Positions 1-8,885 of a DNA stretch of 64,000 nt are shown here, piece after piece. The notes beneath the pieces were generated by a model, which was given only the letters and a program-made list of their open reading frames with translations, ran no database searches and had not been told where the DNA came from. The position numbers were made by a program, and so were the translations under genes. The stretch comes from Lactobacillus xylocopicola (GTDB lineage: Bacteria > Bacillota > Bacilli > Lactobacillales > Lactobacillaceae). The DNA is taken from contig NZ_AP026803.1 of assembly GCF_033096005.1 (NCBI RefSeq), positions 912,501-976,500 on the forward strand, written 5' to 3'. Position 1 is the stretch's first letter. Every line of letters starts with the position of its first letter.

Positions 1-136
1 ATCTCTATGTTTTTGCTATTCTCAATAGTTTGTTAACTTTTTTAAAGAGCTTGCATCACGATAACTTCAAAAATATCCGGTAGTGCAAAGGTCTGTGCGC
101 CTTATTGTCTGATCACTGCCTGCTTCCCTGCCTTAC

Positions 137-673
137 TTAATTCCCATTGAGCCAGTTGAACCAGGCTAGTAGGTCTTTGAACTTATGCTCGCCTTGGCCT
201 GAGTATCTCCATATCTCGGGCTCTGCAGGATTATTCCACACAGCAAGCGTGTAATCACCCTCATCCTGGCTCATCACAGAGAGAAGCGATAAACGACTGT
301 CAGGATACATGGCCGGAGCGGAACTCTCCCAATTGTCCCTCATGGATGCAACCCAATCCCTAAAGTGAGGTTTATCGACCAATTCGGCCATCTCATTAAC
401 GCTGATAAAGGTCTCTCCGATGTCTTGCCAGGAACCGGCATACAAGAACCTCTCTTTCAAGAGCAGGGAGGCTGCTTGATACACGCCCGCATCCAGTGTT
501 GGTATCCTATCCACCACCGAACCGGGAAGTATCCGCTGTTGTATGTCGCTTTTAGCTTCTTCCTCCGTCATACCGTATGAAAGATATTCTTCAACAAAGG
601 CTTGAGACAGACTATCAAAGCTGTTCTTATACTTATCGAGAGCCTCTTTTACGGACACCTTGCCACCCCACAA
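137..673 (-). CDS. hypothetical protein, possible immunity-type, 5' end doubtful
   Basis: A protein of about 178 residues that I do not recognise. It is acidic, has no signal peptide or membrane segment, and ends in an aromatic-rich stretch (motif DLLAWFNWLNG). That style is common in small cytoplasmic immunity proteins of polymorphic toxin loci, but this is only inference. The given start is TTG; a GTG at 658 (MSVKEAL) is an alternative behind a G-rich stretch. Directly upstream another frame reads MKPVGDFPKVYCGV after an AGGAG-containing stretch and then hits a stop, so the original start may lie in that frame and be cut off by a frameshift near 660-672. It is the last of a row of small minus-strand ORFs. 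Confidence 0.55.
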   Translation of the reverse strand: MWGGKVSVKEALDKYKNSFDSLSQAFVEEYLSYGMTEEEAKSDIQQRILPGSVVDRIPTLDAGVYQAASLLLKERFLYAGSWQDIGETFISVNEMAELVDKPHFRDWVASMRDNWESSAPAMYPDSRLSLLSVMSQDEGDYTLAVWNNPAEPEIWRYSGQGEHKFKDLLAWFNWLNGN

Positions 674-742
674 TAGACTTTAGGAAAGTCTCCTACTGGT
701 TTCATCTGAACAATAAACTAAGAAAATCCCCCTTTAATGCGA

Positions 743-1088
743 TCAGGAACGATGTAATTCACTTATCCATTCCCGAAAATCCTCTTCTGTATATAAGTAG
801 TTTCTATCTGAGGATGGTGAAATCCACCGCGCCTAACATTTCCAAATAATTAGATATCATTGGGTCTGAGATTCTTAAAGAATCATCATTATAAATATCA
901 AACGCCCACTCAGAAACAGTTTTCCTACTTTCATGTCCCGATATTAGATTCTGCATCTTTGTAATTAAGTCACTTTTTCTAGGGATTTCTCTCATAGTTA
1001 CCTTCGCTATTCGAATTGCTGTATCCGTGAGCACCAGAGAAGGTTTACTTCCATCAGTGTCAGATAAATATGCCAATCTAACATTCAA
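743..1088 (-). pseudogene. frameshifted small hypothetical gene, immunity-like
   Basis: The open frame 1088-804 gives 94 residues ending GAVDFTILR. Immediately after, the +1 frame continues as SDRNYLYTEEDFREWISEL and stops at 743. A tail of the form YLxTEEDFxxWI following an SRxxVxxWA stretch (here SRKTVSEWAFDIY) is a pattern I associate with small bacterial immunity-like hypotheticals. The span 743-1088 is one base more than a multiple of three, which fits a single-base insertion in an ancestral gene of about 114 residues. Its start overlaps the end of the next gene by 11 bases, suggesting translational coupling in the original operon. The family name is not certain. Confidence 0.6.
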
Positions 1089-1383
1089 TCACTTCCAATG
1101 ATGATGTTTCTATATCGTGAGATTTACGCCACTGCTTAAGCGGATCCAGATCAAGAGATAATCGAGTTTTCCTTGCATAGTTTATAATATCAGACATTGC
1201 GAACAATGCAGTAGTTTTATTCTCATAGTCGTTAGTACCCAAAAACATTTGCAATAGCAATCCCCATAAATCACTTATTACACTTTTTGTTTGATAAGAA
1301 GATGAGAATAGGTCGTCAACAGAACCTATTACATCAAAAAAATCAAAGTCCTCATCATATAAGTGACTTTTGATTTCATTCAT
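1078..1383 (-). CDS. hypothetical protein (101 aa)
   Basis: An unrecognised acidic 101-residue protein with no signal peptide or membrane helix. It has a mixed helical look (DLWGLLLQMFLG, ALFAMSDIINYARK). The start codon overlaps the stop of the upstream 58-residue gene as ATGA, and its 3' end overlaps the frameshifted gene at 743-1088, so the three were probably one transcript. The DNA is clearly more AT-rich than the housekeeping genes to the right, which fits acquired accessory DNA. A role as an immunity or antitoxin-type protein is possible from context only. Confidence 0.5.
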   Translation of the reverse strand: MNEIKSHLYDEDFDFFDVIGSVDDLFSSSYQTKSVISDLWGLLLQMFLGTNDYENKTTALFAMSDIINYARKTRLSLDLDPLKQWRKSHDIETSSLEVIEC

Positions 1384-1556
1384 TTTATGAGCGATAAACG
1401 TATCTTGTTGCCCATGACTAAGTTACCTTCTACCTTGAGAAAACTTTTTTCTTTGGCATAAGCAAAATCTGAAGCGTCAATCCTGCGGTTTTCATCATCA
1501 ATCCAGCCGTTATTCCTAAAAGTTTTGGATACGATCCTCTTTGCTTTTTTATCCAT
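1380..1556 (-). CDS. small hypothetical protein (58 aa)
   Basis: A 58-residue basic protein beginning MDKKAKRIVSKTFRNNGW. The ATG at 1556 is preceded by GAGGTAAAACA, a good ribosome site, so this start is preferred over the upstream in-frame start at 1592. It overlaps the next gene by four bases (ATGA). I do not recognise the family. It could also be a shortened N-terminal part of a larger protein, since the whole patch shows decay. No membrane segment or signal is visible. Confidence 0.45.
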   Translation of the reverse strand: MDKKAKRIVSKTFRNNGWIDDENRRIDASDFAYAKEKSFLKVEGNLVMGNKIRLSLIK

Positions 1557-1569
1557 TGTTTTACCTCGC

Positions 1570-1809
1570 AATGTAATGCGTGAGTGCCACACTGTAAATA
1601 TCGATCATTGGTGCCATTAAATGTAGCCGCGGCACCAGGAAAGGCATAAAAATGACTTATAGGTTTCTCTGAGACTTTATCTGTTGCTGCGTCAACAAAA
1701 TAAACTTGTAGGGCATTTTTCTAACTAGTTTCCAGACTGCTTTGACCAATTTGTCTGTTTCTGAATAATACTCTGAATTATAACTGCTGCATCCAATTGT
1801 ATCGTGCAT
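1570..1809 (-). pseudogene. remnant ORF interrupted by frameshift
   Basis: Reading the minus strand from ATG at 1809 gives MHDTIGCSSYNSEYYSETD and about 15 more sensible codons, then the frame fails near 1710. A second frame picks up as YFVDAATDKVSEKPISHFYA and continues GAAATFNGTNDRYL before running into the start of the 58-residue gene. The two halves look like one coding region split by a small indel. The product is unknown. It lies directly upstream of the small-gene row and may be its first, broken member. Confidence 0.4.
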
Positions 1810-2005
1810 GCTATCCAGCTAAAGATTACTCTGCAGGACCAAATCCAACCTTGATATGGCGGTATATTTACTAGGCTAATTACAGCTATGCCTTGCTAGC
1901 AAAAATATGTTGAAATAGCTTTTATAAAATATCAGTTTTTATATTAATATTATTTTATAATTATCAAGATGTCAAACAATCTCTAGCCCAATAGCGCTAG
2001 GGTAC
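1810..2005. other. AT-rich intergenic stretch
   Basis: Almost 200 bases of AT-rich DNA between the decayed ORF patch and the terminator of the acetyltransferase gene. I see no convincing ORF, RNA gene or repeat in it. Short TATAAT-like words occur near 1920-1960 but without a spaced partner box that I trust. Confidence 0.4.
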
Positions 2006-2040
2006 AAAAAGGCATTGAACAAGGTACCTTGTTCAATGCC
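2006..2040 (-). terminator. intrinsic terminator of GNAT gene
   Basis: A long perfect palindrome (GGCATTGAACAAGGT and its complement, 2011-2040) is followed on the minus strand by TTTTTG. It lies just downstream of the acetyltransferase stop and insulates it from the decayed patch. Confidence 0.9.
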
Positions 2041-2055
2041 CTTTTGCTTTAAGTA

Positions 2056-2574
2056 TTATTTAGCTAGCTCATAGACGTAAGAAATTTCCTTTGGCCGATA
2101 AACACCGTGAAGCGTACCGACTTTGGTGAAGCCCATCTTAGCAATTAAGTGCTGCATCGCGTGGTTGTCTTCGTGCGTATCAATCCGAATCGACTCAACA
2201 TCAGCTCGCTTGGTCTTGATATTATCAATAACCGAACTTAATAGTTGGGTTGCATAGCCTTTACCAGCATGCTGAGAATGAATAGCTACCCGATGGATGA
2301 CCACATACTGGTCAGTATTGCTAAGCCACTCACCATTTAACTGGTCGTAAGCCGGGTCTGGGGCATCAACGATTGCAATGGCGCCGACGGTTTCTTCATC
2401 AGCTGAGAGGGCCAAATAGGCCCAACCATGCTCAATATCCTCTTTAACCTGGTTCAGGGACGGATAATCGCCCTGCCACTGGTCAACACCGCGCTCAGCT
2501 AACTGGTTGGCTCCGTCTTTTAAAATGGTGATAACTTGGTCAAAATCAGCCATTGTTGCTTTTCTTAATTGCAA
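2056..2574 (-). CDS. GNAT family N-acetyltransferase
   Basis: A 172-residue single-domain GNAT protein that should move an acetyl group from acetyl-CoA to an amine on a small molecule or protein N-terminus. The acetyl-CoA motif A is clear at residues 93-108, with the pyrophosphate loop QHAGKG at 101-106. The following THEDNHAM and MGFTKVGT stretches are the usual motif B end of RimI-like and related enzymes. Length is normal for a lone GNAT domain. The substrate cannot be told. It is transcribed alone, with its own terminator downstream and a gap of about 160 bases to apt. Confidence 0.85.
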   Translation of the reverse strand: MQLRKATMADFDQVITILKDGANQLAERGVDQWQGDYPSLNQVKEDIEHGWAYLALSADEETVGAIAIVDAPDPAYDQLNGEWLSNTDQYVVIHRVAIHSQHAGKGYATQLLSSVIDNIKTKRADVESIRIDTHEDNHAMQHLIAKMGFTKVGTLHGVYRPKEISYVYELAK

Positions 2575-2673
2575 ATTATTTTACTCTCCCTTTTTGAAAT
2601 ACCGTACCATTATATATACTTGTATGAGAATTGTAAAAAAATTTGACCTAATACTACTATAATTTTTTCTAGT

Positions 2674-2698
2674 AAAAAAGATTGGCTAGTCGCCAATC
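2674..2698 (-). terminator. intrinsic terminator of apt
   Basis: Stem GATTGGC (2680-2686) pairs with GCCAATC (2692-2698) around a five-base loop, with TTTTTTACT following on the minus strand. It sits about 40 bases after the apt stop and ends the lepA-recJ-apt run. Confidence 0.85.
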
Positions 2699-2738
2699 TC
2701 CAACTTTTTCAACAAAAACAGTGCCTGATAGTAAATTT

Positions 2739-3266
2739 TTATGCTCCATGAAACTTGGTCAGGGAATAAATATCAAGTCCAGGCAATTTTTCCTTGCCTT
2801 TTAAATCTGGTAATTCAATATAAAAAGCTGCACCAACCAGGTTCCCACCTAAGTCTTCAACTAATTGCTTGCAGGCCCGTAGTGTACCAGCAGTAGCTAA
2901 CAAGTCATCACAGATGACCACTCTTTGCCCTGGCTTAATTGCGTCTTTGTGCATTTCTAAACTGTTTGAACCATACTCCAAGTCATAGGAAGCACGTTCA
3001 ACCTCACGGGGCAGCTTATGCGGTTTTCTAGCGGGCACGAAGCCTATCCCCAATTCAGTTGCTACGGGACACCCTACAATAAAGCCACGAGCCTCAGGTC
3101 CAACAATAACGTCAGCATTTCTGCTCTTAACGTAATCAGCTAACTTGTGTGTGGCCGCTTGAAACAATTTTCCATCTTGTAAAATGGGCGTAATGTCCCG
3201 AAAAACAATCCCCTGATTGGGAAAATCCTTAACACTTGCAATATGTTCTTCAAAATCGTTTAACAT
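2739..3266 (-). CDS. apt: adenine phosphoribosyltransferase
   Basis: Cytoplasmic purine salvage enzyme that joins adenine to PRPP to give AMP and pyrophosphate. The 175 residues match the normal length. The PRPP-binding loop [14 protein letters not shown] is at 116-129, and VGPEARGFI (55-63) and RKPHKLPRE (80-88) are the usual APRT signatures. An AAGAA/GGAGG-like stretch precedes the ATG. It follows recJ with a gap of about 90 bases, an arrangement common in lactobacilli and other Firmicutes, and probably shares its transcript. Confidence 0.95.
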   Translation of the reverse strand: MLNDFEEHIASVKDFPNQGIVFRDITPILQDGKLFQAATHKLADYVKSRNADVIVGPEARGFIVGCPVATELGIGFVPARKPHKLPREVERASYDLEYGSNSLEMHKDAIKPGQRVVICDDLLATAGTLRACKQLVEDLGGNLVGAAFYIELPDLKGKEKLPGLDIYSLTKFHGA

Positions 3267-3356
3267 AAGAAGAAAAAAACCTCCAAAACCTTTATTGCCT
3301 GCTTGAACTTAATCATTCTAACAGACTTTTGCCCTAAAAGCATTAAATGATTCAAA

Positions 3357-5636
3357 TTAATGCAAACGTAATTGCTGGTTCACGTACATTAATAACTTAG
3401 AGCTGGCCATTTGCCGTAATTCCTGGGCGAAGTTGACTTGTGCACTCACTCCCAAAAAGTACTTAGATGCGGTCAATGGTCTAGTTGGCGGATTTTTAAC
3501 TCCCATGATTTTATCCTGGTCTAAGCGGATAAAGTTTAATTCAAAAAAGACCCGTAAAATGAAAAGCACACTGTTATAGGCAAGTCCCAAAAACCGGGCC
3601 ACCTGGCGGAAATCGTCAATTGTCAAGCCGGGGTGCTGATAGACATAACGTAAAACAGCAGCAAAGGCCGACTTAGCTGGAATGCTTTGAACAGGCAAAC
3701 GATCAAGCAAAAAACGCAGGTAAAGCTGACCGTAGTCCTTGGTCAACGCCTCATCCAGCTCTTTTTGATTATGGGGAACATCTAGCAAGACTGCCATTTC
3801 TCCCTTACCGTCATAATCACTAATGGGCATGATTTTTGCTGGATCCAAGCCATACATACTGCTAGCAAGTGTCTGATTTTGCTTGTCAAATAACAGATAA
3901 CTATCTGCAAAACCCATGACGTATTTTTCGTGACGCAGGTCAACCACTGGAGTGGTCAGACTAACTGCCGGCGCCGTAAAGCTAATTCCCGTCAAGATGC
4001 CCTGCAGTTTGACCTGCTTGCGGTAGCTATTCTTACCTAGTTGGATGAACAACTGGTCAAGATAGGTTAGTAGCACCCGGGTTAGGTCCTTTTGGTTAAA
4101 ACCAACCACTTCCAGATTGCCACCGTTTTTAGCAACAGTCAAACGAATATGGTTCTTCTCCTGGCCCATATAAAAGCAACTAGCAATTTCTGGCTGCGAA
4201 ATACTAAAAATCGGCTGGACGTTATCGGTACCAAAAGGGCCAGCTGTTTCGATGTCTGTAATTGTTTCAAGACTGAGGCCCGCCAATGGCAATTCAAAGT
4301 CATAGTACTTGGTCGGAAGCTCTTTCGTACCCTTGAAGCTAGCTTCAAAAGCTGCTCTAAATGGTGAAATTTTGTCGGCTTCCATTGACAGACCACAGGC
4401 AAAGTCATGGCCACCAAACTTAACCAAATAGTCCTCCTTAAGCGGGTTCAACGCATCAAAGACGTTAAAGCCGGGCAATGTCCGCCCTGAGCCCTTAACC
4501 AGGCCCGCCTCGTTTTTAGTTAAAATAATTGTTGGCTTGTGAACCTCTTCGACAATCTTATTGGCCACTAACCCGAGCACCCCTTCATGAAAGTCAGGAT
4601 CATAAATGACCAGGGTATTCTTGGACTGCCAACCATTACGCTTAATCTGTTTCAGGCATGACTGATAAACTCGCATGGTTAAGTCTTTGCGCTCTTCATT
4701 TAGTTTTTCAACCTGGTCTGCGATTGTTTGGGCTTCTTCATCATTTTCACATAACAGTAATTCGACAGCTAAACTTGCATTAGCAAGACGTCCCACTGCA
4801 TTAAGCCGCGGCGCAACGTTAAAGCCAATATCAGTTTCATTAATCTGTCCTATTTTCAAACCAGCATTTTTGATTAGGGCGCGCAAGCCAGGCCGCTCCG
4901 TCTGATTAATTATTTCCAATCCCCGCTTGACAATGATGTGTCCTTCACCGGAAACCTTGACCATGTCTCCAATGGTTCCAATCATTGCTAGCTCCAAAAG
5001 TTCAGGCATTGAATCCTGCATTAGCGCACGGGAAATTGTGTAGGCAACACCAGCTCCGCAATAATCATCAAACGGATAATCCTGCCCCGGATAGTTACAA
5101 TGGACAATCGCATAACTGTCTGGAAGCTCTGCTTGAAACTTATGGTGGTCGGTAATAATGGTATCAACCTGTTGGCTATTCGCATAAGCAACTTCATCAA
5201 GCCCAGTTATTCCATTATCAACCGTAATAATCAACTTAGTACCATTTGCCACAATCCTCTGATAGGCTTCCATATTAGGACCATAGCCATCCTTAAAGCG
5301 ATCAGGAATAAAGTAATGGACATCTGCTCCAAGAATTCCCAGTGTCTCCACCATGATACTAGTGGCCGTGATACCGTCTGCATCGTAATCACCGTAAATA
5401 GTAATCTTTTCGCCTTCATCTATAGCCCGGTTAATCCGTTCTACCGCCTTATCCAGGTCATGCATCAGGCTGGGACTAGCCAGGTCTGTTTCGTTAGCAT
5501 TAAGCCAAAAATCCAACTTTGGCGCGGTATTAATTCCGCGCAAAGAGAACAACTTAGCCGTGATGGGGCTAAGTTGATACTCTGCTACTAATTCAGGAGC
5601 TAATTCAGTGCCTGAGCGCTGCTTCCAATCTATCAT
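3357..5636 (-). CDS. recJ: single-stranded-DNA-specific exonuclease RecJ
   Basis: A 759-residue DHH-family 5'-3' exonuclease on single-stranded DNA, used in recombinational and mismatch repair. The N-terminal DHH metal site is visible as DYDADG (83-88), VDNG (139-142) and TDHH (162-165). The DHHA1 part follows with its GGH-type motif (GGHDFACGLSM), then an OB-like region and a C-terminal extension of about 200 residues typical of Firmicutes RecJ. Length is normal and the frame is intact. It lies between lepA and apt on the same strand. Confidence 0.95.
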   Translation of the reverse strand: MIDWKQRSGTELAPELVAEYQLSPITAKLFSLRGINTAPKLDFWLNANETDLASPSLMHDLDKAVERINRAIDEGEKITIYGDYDADGITATSIMVETLGILGADVHYFIPDRFKDGYGPNMEAYQRIVANGTKLIITVDNGITGLDEVAYANSQQVDTIITDHHKFQAELPDSYAIVHCNYPGQDYPFDDYCGAGVAYTISRALMQDSMPELLELAMIGTIGDMVKVSGEGHIIVKRGLEIINQTERPGLRALIKNAGLKIGQINETDIGFNVAPRLNAVGRLANASLAVELLLCENDEEAQTIADQVEKLNEERKDLTMRVYQSCLKQIKRNGWQSKNTLVIYDPDFHEGVLGLVANKIVEEVHKPTIILTKNEAGLVKGSGRTLPGFNVFDALNPLKEDYLVKFGGHDFACGLSMEADKISPFRAAFEASFKGTKELPTKYYDFELPLAGLSLETITDIETAGPFGTDNVQPIFSISQPEIASCFYMGQEKNHIRLTVAKNGGNLEVVGFNQKDLTRVLLTYLDQLFIQLGKNSYRKQVKLQGILTGISFTAPAVSLTTPVVDLRHEKYVMGFADSYLLFDKQNQTLASSMYGLDPAKIMPISDYDGKGEMAVLLDVPHNQKELDEALTKDYGQLYLRFLLDRLPVQSIPAKSAFAAVLRYVYQHPGLTIDDFRQVARFLGLAYNSVLFILRVFFELNFIRLDQDKIMGVKNPPTRPLTASKYFLGVSAQVNFAQELRQMASSKLLMYVNQQLRLH

Positions 5637-5693
5637 CTATTCAATTAAGCCCTTTTCTTTTAATTAGCTTGTTCACAGCAAGCTCTCTCTAGG

Positions 5694-7532
5694 CTACTTG
5701 CTGTTGAGGTCATCATCATTCATCCTCAAAACCGCCATAAAAGCATCCTGAGGAACTTCAACCCGGCCAACAGACTTCATTCGTTTCTTGCCCCGCTTCT
5801 GTTTCTCCAACAACTTGGCCCGTCTATCCGGGTCACCAGTATGAATTTTCCACGTAACGTCCTTACGATATGGTTTAACGGTTGCCCGCGAAATAATCTT
5901 GGCACCGATTGCGCCCTGAATATCAACCTCAAAGTTCTGCCGCGGAATTAACTTCTTCAGCATTGACGTCATTTGCCGAGCGCGCTTCTGGGATTCGTCA
6001 CGGTGAGCAATAAAACTAAGGGCGTCAATAACCTGCTTATTCAGCAAGATATCAATTTTGACTAAATCAGTGGCACGGTAGCCCGTGATTTCATAATCTA
6101 GCGATGCATAACCCTTGGTCGACGATTTTAAATCATCAAAAAAATCATAAATAATTTCCGCTAGGGGCATATTATAAATCACGTTAACCCGGTATTTATC
6201 CAAGTAGTCCATGGTAACGAAGTCGCCGCGCTTGCGTTGACAAAGTTCCATTACCGGACCCACAAAATCATTGGGCACCATTACCTCTGCTTTCACATAA
6301 GGCTCTTGGACTTCCTGATATTCACCCGCCGTTGGTAAGTCAGCTGGATTGTCAATTACCTTGGTAGAACCATCGTTCATCATCGCGTGATAGTCAACCG
6401 ATGGTGCAGTCATGATCAAATCCATATCATACTCCTGCTCCAGTCGCTCTTGAACCACATCCATGTGCAGTAAACCCAAGAACCCGCACCGGAATCCAAA
6501 GCCTAAAGCCGTAGAAGTTTCCGGTTCAAATTCTAGCGCTGCATCATTTAACTGGAATTTTTGCAGTGCTTCTTTTAAGTCGTCATACTTAGCATTATCA
6601 ACTGGATACATTCCTGAATAAACCATCGGCGGAATCTGCCGATAACCTGGCAGTGGTTCTGCAGTTGGATTTTCAGCTGCTGTGATGGTATCACCGACTC
6701 GCGTTTCACGCACAGACTTAATGTTAGCAGTTAGGTAACCAACATCCCCAGCAATTAGAATATCTTTTTTGACTGGGTGGGGACTTGAAACACCCACCTC
6801 TGTAACCTCATACTCCTTGCCCGTATTCATGATCTTAATCTGGTCGCCGGGTTTAACCGTGCCCTCTTCAATCCGTACAGACAGCACTACCCCGCGGTAG
6901 TCATCGTATTTAGAGTCAAAGATGAGGGCCTTTAAAGGGGCAGTGAGGTCGCCGGTTGGCGCAGGAATATTTTGCACAATATCCTCAAGCAATTCGGCAA
7001 TGCCCTGCCCGGTTTTGCCGGAAACTTCAGCCGCATTGCTGGCATCAATCCCAAGCATTTCCGTAATTTCTTCTTTGGCCTGGTCCGGATCAGCTGAAGG
7101 CAAGTCAATCTTATTAATTACGGGCAAAATCTCAAGGTCATTATCAATCGCCAAGTAAGTATTAGCTAGGGTTTGGGCCTGCACGCCCTGGGAAGCATCG
7201 ACAACCAAAAGTGCACCTTCGCAGGCAGCAAGCGACCGCGACACTTCATACGAAAAGTCAACGTGCCCCGGTGTATCAATCAAATGAAAAATATAATCGG
7301 CGCCATCCTGAGCCTGGTACTTGATCTCAACCGAGTTCATTTTAATCGTAATGCCCCGTTCCCGTTCGAGTGGCATATCGTCCAGCATCTGATTTTTTAA
7401 CTGACGTTCTGATACCGTATCGGTTAGCTCTAAAATACGGTCAGCAATAGTCGACTTACCATGATCAATGTGCGCTACAATCGAAAAGTTACGAATATGT
7501 TTTTGATAATCTTGTAATTTCTTAATGTCCAT
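5694..7532 (-). CDS. lepA: elongation factor 4 (LepA), ribosomal back-translocase GTPase
   Basis: Translational GTPase that binds ribosomes stalled before or after translocation and remodels them. The 612 residues are full length. The P-loop AHIDHGKST is at 20-28, the RERGITIK switch at about 57-64, DTPGH at 86-90 and NKID at 140-143. The LepA-specific C-terminal domain ends the protein and is rich in basic residues (KRGKKRMKS), as expected. The ATG follows a weak AGG site. It heads the lepA-recJ-apt run and has no terminator before recJ. Confidence 0.96.
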   Translation of the reverse strand: MDIKKLQDYQKHIRNFSIVAHIDHGKSTIADRILELTDTVSERQLKNQMLDDMPLERERGITIKMNSVEIKYQAQDGADYIFHLIDTPGHVDFSYEVSRSLAACEGALLVVDASQGVQAQTLANTYLAIDNDLEILPVINKIDLPSADPDQAKEEITEMLGIDASNAAEVSGKTGQGIAELLEDIVQNIPAPTGDLTAPLKALIFDSKYDDYRGVVLSVRIEEGTVKPGDQIKIMNTGKEYEVTEVGVSSPHPVKKDILIAGDVGYLTANIKSVRETRVGDTITAAENPTAEPLPGYRQIPPMVYSGMYPVDNAKYDDLKEALQKFQLNDAALEFEPETSTALGFGFRCGFLGLLHMDVVQERLEQEYDMDLIMTAPSVDYHAMMNDGSTKVIDNPADLPTAGEYQEVQEPYVKAEVMVPNDFVGPVMELCQRKRGDFVTMDYLDKYRVNVIYNMPLAEIIYDFFDDLKSSTKGYASLDYEITGYRATDLVKIDILLNKQVIDALSFIAHRDESQKRARQMTSMLKKLIPRQNFEVDIQGAIGAKIISRATVKPYRKDVTWKIHTGDPDRRAKLLEKQKRGKKRMKSVGRVEVPQDAFMAVLRMNDDDLNSK

Positions 7533-7628
7533 AAAATCCTTGCACCCTTTATCTATATCACCCTATTATAGCAAATTCACCAGTTGGATAAAATCAAATA
7601 GGACGAATCTTTCCCTGATCCATGGATC

Positions 7629-7657
7629 CAAAAAGGACTCACTGTAAGTGAGTCCTT
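7629..7657 (-). terminator. intrinsic terminator of dnaJ / heat-shock operon
   Basis: An 11-bp perfect stem (AAGGACTCACT, three-base loop, AGTGAGTCCTT) at 7633-7657 with a run of T on the minus strand. It lies 15 bases after the dnaJ stop. Confidence 0.92.
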
Positions 7658-7672
7658 AATTAAGTTCAGTCT

Positions 7673-8809
7673 TTACTGCAGCTTTTCCTTTAGTCGTTCA
7701 AAAAAGCCTTTTTCTTGTGGTGAGATCGAGCCCCCACCGGCCTTGACAAAGTCAACTAAAGCTTCCTTCTGCTGTTCATTAATTGATTGCGGAATCTGCA
7801 CCTGAACGGTTGTCACCTGGTCACCATTACCATTGCCCCGCAAATAAGGTACACCTTCACCGCGCAGGGTAAACTGCTTGTTGGGCTGGGTGCCGGCCGG
7901 AATCTTTAACTCCTTCTCGCCATGTACCGTCTTAACCTTGATTTCATCACCCAGAGTGGCTTGAGCAAAGGAAATCGGCACTGTGGTATAAATGGTCGTA
8001 CCATTACGCTCAAAGTCCTTGGACGGTTTAATCTGGTAACTGATGTACAGATCACCATAAGGGCCGCCGTTCTTACCTGCTTCGCCTTGACCCTCATAGC
8101 GTAGCTGTTGCCCGTTATCAATGCCGGCTGGGATGTTGACTTCAATTGTATTCTTGCCTTGGACAACGCCTTGGCCGTGACAAGTCTGGCAAGGATGTTC
8201 GATAACCACACCGCGGCCGCGACACTTGTCACAAACCGTTTGCCGGCGAATGACGCCAAGAACAGATTTCTGCGTAACCGTCATATAGCCACTCCCGTTA
8301 CACTTGTCACAGGTAACAGGATGAGTACCCTTTTCGGCCCCCGAGCCCTGGCAAGTCTGGCAAGTCTCACTACGGGTGTATGATACCTGCGTCTTTTTAC
8401 CGGTAATCGCATCCATAAAATCGATTGTCAATGTGTAGTCAAGGTCTTCACCGCGCGCGGGTGCAGTTGGATCGGCCCGGCGCTGACCACCTCCACTAGC
8501 ACCACCAAAGAAGTCATTGAAAATATCACCAAAGCCGCCAAAGTCATTAAAGTCACCATAACCTTGACCACCACCAAAGCCCTGGCCATTGACACCGGCA
8601 GACCCGAATTGATCGTACTGGGCCCGTTTTTGCTCGTCATGCAATACCTCGTAGGCCTCGTTGATTTTCTTGTATTTCTCTTCGGCTCCCGGTTCATGGT
8701 TAATGTCCGGATGGTACTTCTTTGCTAGTTTCCGGTAAGCAGAGTTAATTTCCTTATCACTGGCATTGCGGTCAACGCCCAGCACGCCATAATAATCTTC
8801 CTGTGCCAT
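7673..8809 (-). CDS. dnaJ: chaperone protein DnaJ (Hsp40)
   Basis: Type I J-protein that delivers unfolded clients to DnaK and stimulates its ATPase. The J domain fills residues 1-70 with the essential HPD at 33-35. A glycine/phenylalanine linker follows (about 72-115). The zinc-binding region has four CxxCxGxG repeats with first cysteines at 150, 167, 193 and 207, and the two beta-sandwich client domains complete the 378 residues. It is last in hrcA-grpE-dnaK-dnaJ, separated from dnaK by a hairpin that may lower its level. Confidence 0.97.
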   Translation of the reverse strand: MAQEDYYGVLGVDRNASDKEINSAYRKLAKKYHPDINHEPGAEEKYKKINEAYEVLHDEQKRAQYDQFGSAGVNGQGFGGGQGYGDFNDFGGFGDIFNDFFGGASGGGQRRADPTAPARGEDLDYTLTIDFMDAITGKKTQVSYTRSETCQTCQGSGAEKGTHPVTCDKCNGSGYMTVTQKSVLGVIRRQTVCDKCRGRGVVIEHPCQTCHGQGVVQGKNTIEVNIPAGIDNGQQLRYEGQGEAGKNGGPYGDLYISYQIKPSKDFERNGTTIYTTVPISFAQATLGDEIKVKTVHGEKELKIPAGTQPNKQFTLRGEGVPYLRGNGNGDQVTTVQVQIPQSINEQQKEALVDFVKAGGGSISPQEKGFFERLKEKLQ

Positions 8810-8831
8810 CTAAACGCTCCTAACTCTCAAA

Positions 8832-8863
8832 AGAAAAGAACTACTTCGCGGCAGTTCTTTTCT
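8832..8863 (-). terminator. hairpin between dnaK and dnaJ
   Basis: Stem AGAAAAGAACT (8832-8842) pairs with AGTTCTTTTCT (8853-8863) around a ten-base loop, with TTTTGAG following on the minus strand. It may be a partial terminator or a processing site that sets the DnaK to DnaJ ratio, because dnaJ has no obvious promoter of its own behind it. Confidence 0.65.
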
Positions 8864-8885
8864 GATTTATTCAATTATAAACCCT

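Noticed and set aside
1..136. Possible gene fragment before the first ORF
   Set aside because: No frame on either strand gives more than a few plausible codons and no ribosome site is visible; left unannotated.
4092..5591. Several open frames on the plus strand inside recJ
   Set aside because: They are shadows of the recJ coding frame, without ribosome sites or recognisable domains.
5666..5684. AGCTTG/CAAGCT hairpin between recJ and lepA
   Set aside because: It lacks a T run on the minus strand and has only six base pairs, so I do not call it a terminator.
8108..8697. Open frames inside dnaJ on both strands
   Set aside because: The repetitive CxxCxGxG region opens other frames by chance; products are low-complexity and have no family features.
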